The position numbers and the translations under genes were made by a program. From Salsipaludibacter albus (lineage in GTDB: Bacteria; Actinomycetota; Nitriliruptoria; Nitriliruptorales; Nitriliruptoraceae), in NCBI RefSeq assembly GCF_019798055.1, contig NZ_JAHOPH010000039.1, forward strand, positions 1-33,034: a stretch of 33,034 nt of DNA, in the 5' to 3' direction. The stretch's first letter is position 1, and each line of letters begins with the position of its first letter. Below the pieces are notes generated by a model that was given only the letters and a program-made list of their open reading frames with translations, searched no databases and was not told where the DNA came from. Below, piece by piece: positions 28,775-33,034 of this stretch.

Positions 28775-30220
28775 ATGAACGACACTGCCCTGCTGGTCGC
28801 CGGCGAGGCCCGGACGACCGACGCGACCTTCACCCGTGCCAATCCCGTCAGCGGCGAGGTCGTCACGACCGCGTCCGCCGCCACGGTCGACGACGCGATC
28901 GCCGCGGTCGATGCCGCCGCGGAGGCCTTCCCCGCCTGGTCGTCCGTCGGGCCGGCCGAGCGTCGCGGCCTGCTGCTCGCGGTCGCGGACGCACTCGAGG
29001 AGCGCGCCGACGAGTTCTCCCGGGTCGTCCGAGAGGAGACCGGGGCGACCAACGAGTGGGGTCACTTCAACGTCGGCGTGGCAGCCTCGATGATGCGCGA
29101 GGCGGCGGCCCTGACGACGATGATCCACGGCGAGGTGATCCCGTCCAACGTGCCGGGCAGCATCGCCATGGGCGTGCGCGAGCCGGCCGGGGTCGTGCTG
29201 GCGATGGCGCCGTGGAACGCCCCGGTGATCCTGGGCGTGCGCGCGATCGCGACCCCGCTCGCCTGTGGCAACACGGTCGTGCTGAAGGGCTCTGAGCAGT
29301 GCCCGCAGACCCACCGGATGATCGTGGAGGCTTGCGTGGACGCGGGGTTGCCGGCCGGCGTGGTGAACTACGTCAGCCACGCCGCTGCCGACGCCCCCGA
29401 GGTCGTGGAGGCGATGATCGCCCACCCGGCCGTCCGCCGGGTCAACTTCACGGGTTCGACCGAGGTCGGCCGGATCATCGCCCAGACCTGTGCCACCCAC
29501 CTCACGCCGGTGCTGCTCGAGCTGGGGGGAAAGGCGCCGCTGGTCGTGCTCGACGACGCCGACGTCGACGACGCGGTGGACGCGGCGGCGTTCGGCTCGT
29601 TCGCCCACTCGGGACAGATCTGCATGTCGACCGAGCGGATCATCGTCGATGCGTCGATCGCCGACGAGTTCGTGGCGAAGCTGGCCGACAAGGCCGGCCA
29701 GCTGCCGGTCGGGGATCCCGCCGCAGGGGGCGTGGTGCTGGGCTCGGTCGTCGACACCGAGACCGTGGAGCGCTGCAACGCCCTGCTGGACGACGCCGTG
29801 GCCAACGGCGCCGAGGTGGTCGCCGGGGGGCGGGCCGACGACACCCTGATGCCACCGACCCTGCTCGACCACGTGACGACCGACATGGACATCTTCCGCA
29901 CGGAGTCGTTCGGTCCGGTCAAGCCGATCATCCGCGTGGACGGGGTCGACGAGGCCGTCGCCGTGGCCAACGACTCCGACTACGGGTTGTCGGCCGCGGT
30001 GTTCGGTCGCGACATCGCCCGTGCCTGGCAGGTCGCCAAGCGGATCGAGTCCGGGATCTGCCACGTCAACGGCCCGACGGTGCACGACGAGGCCCAGATG
30101 CCGTTCGGCGGGGTCAAGGACTCCGGCCACGGCCGCTTCGGCGGCCTGGCCGGAGTCCGCGAGTTCACCGAGCTGCGCTGGATCACCGTGCAGACCGGTG
30201 ACCGCCACTACCCCTTCTGA
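28775..30220 (+). CDS. Aldehyde dehydrogenase (vanillin/salicylaldehyde dehydrogenase-like)
   Basis: A 481-residue NAD(P)-dependent aldehyde dehydrogenase. Key residues are Asn148 in MAPWNAPV, Glu249 in LLELGGKAPLV and the nucleophile Cys283 in SGQICMSTERIIV; the coenzyme region contains RRVNFTGSTEVGRIIAQT. The segments EWGHFNVGVAASMMREAA and the C-terminus LRWITVQTGDRHYPF resemble those of vanillin and salicylaldehyde dehydrogenases (Vdh/DoxF group), so an aromatic aldehyde is the best guess; this is from memory of the family. The start has GGGAG upstream. No other aromatic degradation gene is present, so the gene stands alone next to the F420 genes. Confidence 0.92.
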   Translation: MNDTALLVAGEARTTDATFTRANPVSGEVVTTASAATVDDAIAAVDAAAEAFPAWSSVGPAERRGLLLAVADALEERADEFSRVVREETGATNEWGHFNVGVAASMMREAAALTTMIHGEVIPSNVPGSIAMGVREPAGVVLAMAPWNAPVILGVRAIATPLACGNTVVLKGSEQCPQTHRMIVEACVDAGLPAGVVNYVSHAAADAPEVVEAMIAHPAVRRVNFTGSTEVGRIIAQTCATHLTPVLLELGGKAPLVVLDDADVDDAVDAAAFGSFAHSGQICMSTERIIVDASIADEFVAKLADKAGQLPVGDPAAGGVVLGSVVDTETVERCNALLDDAVANGAEVVAGGRADDTLMPPTLLDHVTTDMDIFRTESFGPVKPIIRVDGVDEAVAVANDSDYGLSAAVFGRDIARAWQVAKRIESGICHVNGPTVHDEAQMPFGGVKDSGHGRFGGLAGVREFTELRWITVQTGDRHYPF

Positions 30221-30227
30221 GAACGGG

Positions 30228-30530
30228 TCAGCCGGTCAGGTCCTCGGGGCTCGTGGCGTCGCCGTCGGCGTCACGCGCCTCCTCCTCGTGGACCCGGCGC
30301 CACCAGTTCGCGAGCTCGCAGTAGAACGGCTCGACCTTGTCCGCGGGCAGCACGAAGGTGACGTCGACGTGGTCGGGCTCCCTCGGGCCGCCCGGCAGCA
30401 GGTGCCGCACGTTGCCCGGCGTGGTGTCGTAGTGGTAGAGCCACTCCCCGATGTGGACGGTCAGCGAGCCGACGTGGCTGCTGGGCACGGTGGCCGAGAC
30501 TTCGATCCATTCCTGTGGCTTCGTCGCCAT
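30228..30530 (-). CDS. Hypothetical protein, 100 residues
   Basis: A small acidic protein starting MATKPQEWIEVSATVPSSHV. It has several beta-like strands (GSLTVHIGEWLYHYDTTPG, VDVTFVLPADKVEPFYCELA), then an amphipathic helix (NWWRRVHEEEARDADGD). There is no signal peptide or membrane segment. The ATG at 30530 is preceded by a G-rich stretch usable as a ribosome site. I do not recognise the family. It lies seven bases from the stop of the aldehyde dehydrogenase (convergent) and is divergent from the cyclase gene. Confidence 0.6.
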   Translation of the reverse strand: MATKPQEWIEVSATVPSSHVGSLTVHIGEWLYHYDTTPGNVRHLLPGGPREPDHVDVTFVLPADKVEPFYCELANWWRRVHEEEARDADGDATSPEDLTG

Positions 30531-30595
30531 GTCCCACCCCCTGGTGTCGGACGGCGCAACGCTAGTGTTCGCCGAAGTGGGGAGCAAGGCCGAAG

Positions 30596-33034
30596 TTGGA
30601 TGACCAGGTCTGTACGCACTGCAGGGAGCGCAATCCCGGTCGGGCGCGCTTCTGCCTCGCCTGTGGCACGTCGTTGGCCGGTGGTGACGTGGCCACCCGC
30701 AAGCTCGTCACGGTGGTGTTCGCCGACGTCGTGGGATCCACGCAGCTGGGCGAGATGCTCGACCCGGAACCGCTCCGTGAGCTGATGTTGGCGGCCTTCC
30801 GGCGCATCGAGGCGATCGTCGCCCACCACGGTGGCACGGTCGAGAAGTTCATCGGCGACGCCGTGATGGCCGTGTTCGGCATCCCCGCCGCCCACGAGGA
30901 CGACGGCCTGCGAGCCCTCCGCGCGGCCGTCGAGATGCGCGGCGCCGTGGCGGGCGGTGACGACGGGATCGCGGAGCGACACGGCATCACGCTGCAGTTG
31001 CGGATCGGGGTCAACAGCGGCGAGGTCATGACCGGGGGTGGCCGCCAGACCCTGGTCACCGGCGACGCGGTCAACCTCGCCGCGCGGCTCGAGCAGCGCG
31101 CCGCACCCGGCGAGATCCTGGTGGGGCCGCTGACCGCCTCGCTGGTCGGGGACGCCCTGGCCGGGGACCCGGTCGGGCCCCTGACGGTCAAGGGCAAGCA
31201 GGCGCCGGTCACGGCGGTCCGGCTGCGCACGCTGGACGACCGTCCACGCCCGGTGGCTGGCAGCCGCAGGACCACCCCGCTCATCGGGCGCGACGACGAG
31301 GTCGCCCGTCTCGACGCCGCGCTGGACACCGCGGTCGCCCGGGGCGGACCGGTCGTGGTGACCGTGCTCGGGGGAGCGGGGGTCGGCAAGTCCCGACTGG
31401 TCGAGGACTGCCTGGTCCGGTGGCGTTCCCGAACCACCCCGTTCGTCGGTCGCTGTCCGCCGTACGGCCGTGGCATCACCTACTGGCCGTTGCGCGAAGC
31501 AGTGCAGCGGCGCGTGCGCGAGCTCAGCGGTGCCGACGCCGACCCGCTCGACGTGCTCGCCGACGTGCTGTCCGACGTGCCGGGAGGGCGCGAGCTGGCT
31601 GCCGAGGTACTGGGCTTCGTCGGCCTGCGACCCGGCGCCGCGACGGGCGACGGGAGCTCGGCCGTGCGCACCCTGCTGGAGGTCGTGTCCCGGCACCGGC
31701 CGCTGGTCGTGGTGCTCGACGACGCCCAGTGGGCCGAGCCCGGCCTGCTCGACCTGGTGGAGCACGTGCTGCGCTGGTGGCACGGCGGGCCCCTGCTGGC
31801 GGTCGTGCTGGCCCGCCCCGAGTTCGGACGCCGGCGGCCCGACTGGCCCGACGTGGACCTCCCGAACGACACGATCCGGCTGGCCGGCCTGGAGGACGCG
31901 GCGGCCGACCGACTCGCCCGGGCGTTGCTCGACGACGACGCCGACGACCGTCGCGCCGGGATCGTGCATGCCGCCGGGGGCAACCCGCTGTTCATCGAGG
32001 AGCTCGCCCGGGTCGCGGCGTCGACCCCCGGGGACGAGTTGCCCGTGCTCCCGGCCGGGGTGCGCACCCTGTTGACCGCCCGGCTGGACGCCCTCACGCC
32101 GCCGCGGCGCGCGGTCCTGCAGCGGGCGGCCGTCATCGGGGAGTCCTTCGAGGACACCTCCCTGGCCGCGCTGACCCCGGAGCGCGAGGTCCCGGACCTC
32201 CCGCGCCGGCTGGTGGCGCTGGTGGAGGACGACCTGCTGCGCTCGGACGCGGTGGGTGCGGTCGGGCGGCACCAGTTCCGCCACCTGTTGCTGCGGGACG
32301 TGTCCTACGAATCCCTGCCGAAGGGCGAGCGAGCCCGACTGCACCGCCTGCTGGCCGACGAGATGGTGGTGCTGGCCGATCGCACGGCGGTCGAGCTGGA
32401 TGCCCTGGTCGGCCACCACCTCGAGCTGGCCGCCGACCTGGCCGCCCAGGTCGGGGCGGACCCGTCCGAGGTGGCGACCCTGGCCACACGCGCCGGCCAC
32501 GCCCTGCACCGTGCCGGCCTGGTGTCGCAGGCCCGGGGCGACGTGCCCGGCACGGTCAACCTGCTGACGCGTGCCACGGCCAGGCTCGACGGCGACGACG
32601 CACTGCCGTTGGCCCTGGGCACGCTGGGCAGTGCCCTGACCGAGGCCGGTGACCTGGCGACCGCCCGTTCGGTGCTGGACCGCGCCGTCGAGGTTGCCGA
32701 GCAGCGGGGCGACGAGCGGGCGCGGACCCACGCCGGACTGTTCCGGCTCTGGTGGGAGTCTGCCGCCGAGCCGGCGGGGTGGACGGCGCGGGCGCGGACC
32801 GAGGCAGGGCGGGCGGTCGAGGTCGCGACCCGGCTGGGCGACGACCTGGGGTTGGCACGTGCGTGGGTGGTCCTGGCCGAGGTCGCGTGGTCGGCCGCCC
32901 GCTTCGCGGACGTCGAGGACGCGCTCGAACGAGCCACTGTCCACGCCAGGTCGGCCGGTGACCTCCGCGAGGAGGCCGAGAACGTCGCCGCGCTCACGGC
33001 CACCGCCGTCGAGGGGCCGCTGTCGGTGGCCGCG
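30596..33034 (+). CDS. Zinc-ribbon / class III adenylate cyclase / AAA ATPase / TPR-like protein (partial, 3' end missing)
   Basis: The frame is open from a TAG at 30563 to the window end (at least 813 residues). The only start before the conserved part is TTG at 30596, giving a zinc ribbon with CTHC (about residues 6-9) and CLAC (about 21-24). The cyclase domain (about 35-210) is complete in its key residues: Asp44 (FADVVGST) and Asp88 (KFIGDAVMAVFG) for metals, Lys84 and Asp157 (TGDAVN) for adenine, Asn160 and Arg164 (NLAARLE) for catalysis. An AAA_16-type ATPase follows, with P-loop Lys265 (GGAGVGKSRL) and Walker B Asp375-Asp376 (VVVLDDAQWAEP). From about 640 the sequence becomes TPR-like (ALGTLGSALTEAGDLATARS). 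It would make cAMP under control of a sensor ATPase. GGGGAG and AAGG lie upstream of the TTG. Confidence 0.88.
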   Translation, partial: MDDQVCTHCRERNPGRARFCLACGTSLAGGDVATRKLVTVVFADVVGSTQLGEMLDPEPLRELMLAAFRRIEAIVAHHGGTVEKFIGDAVMAVFGIPAAHEDDGLRALRAAVEMRGAVAGGDDGIAERHGITLQLRIGVNSGEVMTGGGRQTLVTGDAVNLAARLEQRAAPGEILVGPLTASLVGDALAGDPVGPLTVKGKQAPVTAVRLRTLDDRPRPVAGSRRTTPLIGRDDEVARLDAALDTAVARGGPVVVTVLGGAGVGKSRLVEDCLVRWRSRTTPFVGRCPPYGRGITYWPLREAVQRRVRELSGADADPLDVLADVLSDVPGGRELAAEVLGFVGLRPGAATGDGSSAVRTLLEVVSRHRPLVVVLDDAQWAEPGLLDLVEHVLRWWHGGPLLAVVLARPEFGRRRPDWPDVDLPNDTIRLAGLEDAAADRLARALLDDDADDRRAGIVHAAGGNPLFIEELARVAASTPGDELPVLPAGVRTLLTARLDALTPPRRAVLQRAAVIGESFEDTSLAALTPEREVPDLPRRLVALVEDDLLRSDAVGAVGRHQFRHLLLRDVSYESLPKGERARLHRLLADEMVVLADRTAVELDALVGHHLELAADLAAQVGADPSEVATLATRAGHALHRAGLVSQARGDVPGTVNLLTRATARLDGDDALPLALGTLGSALTEAGDLATARSVLDRAVEVAEQRGDERARTHAGLFRLWWESAAEPAGWTARARTEAGRAVEVATRLGDDLGLARAWVVLAEVAWSAARFADVEDALERATVHARSAGDLREEAENVAALTATAVEGPLSVAA

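Noticed and set aside
30461-32944. An 827-codon minus-strand frame opposite the cyclase gene.
   Set aside because: The plus strand shows cyclase, P-loop and Walker B motifs; the minus frame is compositional shadow.

Overview
This is a 33-kb piece of a very G+C-rich bacterial chromosome. Gene content and style point to an actinobacterium: an UPF0182 membrane protein with a Pro/Thr-rich tail, two coenzyme F420 genes, the actinobacterial-type initiator tRNA, frequent GTG starts and GTGA stop/start overlaps, and TAGnnT-type -10 boxes. Features such as the F420 genes plus a zinc-ribbon class III cyclase would suit a deep-branching group (Nitriliruptoria or Acidimicrobiia-like), but I cannot assign a genus from sequence alone. 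It reads as ordinary chromosome: no insertion sequence, integrase, CRISPR array or replication origin is visible.

Layout. 1-7581: the 3' end of a gene resembling a phage head-morphogenesis C-terminus, then UPF0182 and an overlapping alkaline-phosphatase-superfamily gene, a small STAS/SEC14-like gene (minus), a Kup potassium transporter and a VOC (glyoxalase-fold) protein. 7632-10937 (minus): the whole oxidative pentose-phosphate branch, zwf-gnd-pgl. 11073-14504 (plus): a four-gene, translationally coupled cluster of an ABC-2 exporter (ATPase and two different permeases) and an SGNH hydrolase. 14556-19114 (minus): a tail-anchored J-domain protein and a 1320-residue secreted protein made of a propeller, five Ig-like repeats and three carbohydrate-binding-like modules. 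19244-21031: cobT, a small lipoprotein and initiator tRNA-Met with a strong terminator.

21096-25030: a DUF305 lipoprotein and a secreted LVIVD-propeller/RTX protein on the minus strand, divergent from a TetR regulator. A 24-bp palindrome between them is the best operator candidate in the window. 25061-28610 (minus): cofD-cofC for F420 and a glutaminase fused to STAS and cyclic-nucleotide-binding domains. 28775-33034: a vanillin/salicylaldehyde-type aldehyde dehydrogenase, a 100-residue unknown protein, and a zinc-ribbon/class III cyclase/AAA ATPase gene that starts with TTG and runs off the right edge.

How the parts may fit together. The sugar-oxidation operon is complete and its 6-phosphogluconate dehydrogenase looks NAD-preferring. 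The glutaminase carries a nucleotide sensor and lies 3.7 kb from an apparently active cyclase, so cAMP-gated glutamine use is a testable idea. The most system-like unit is the TetR / LVIVD-RTX / DUF305 group, with its palindrome, a 12-bp-spaced direct repeat and an intercistronic hairpin. No stretch longer than 300 bases lacks a gene; the largest gap is 24239-24487.
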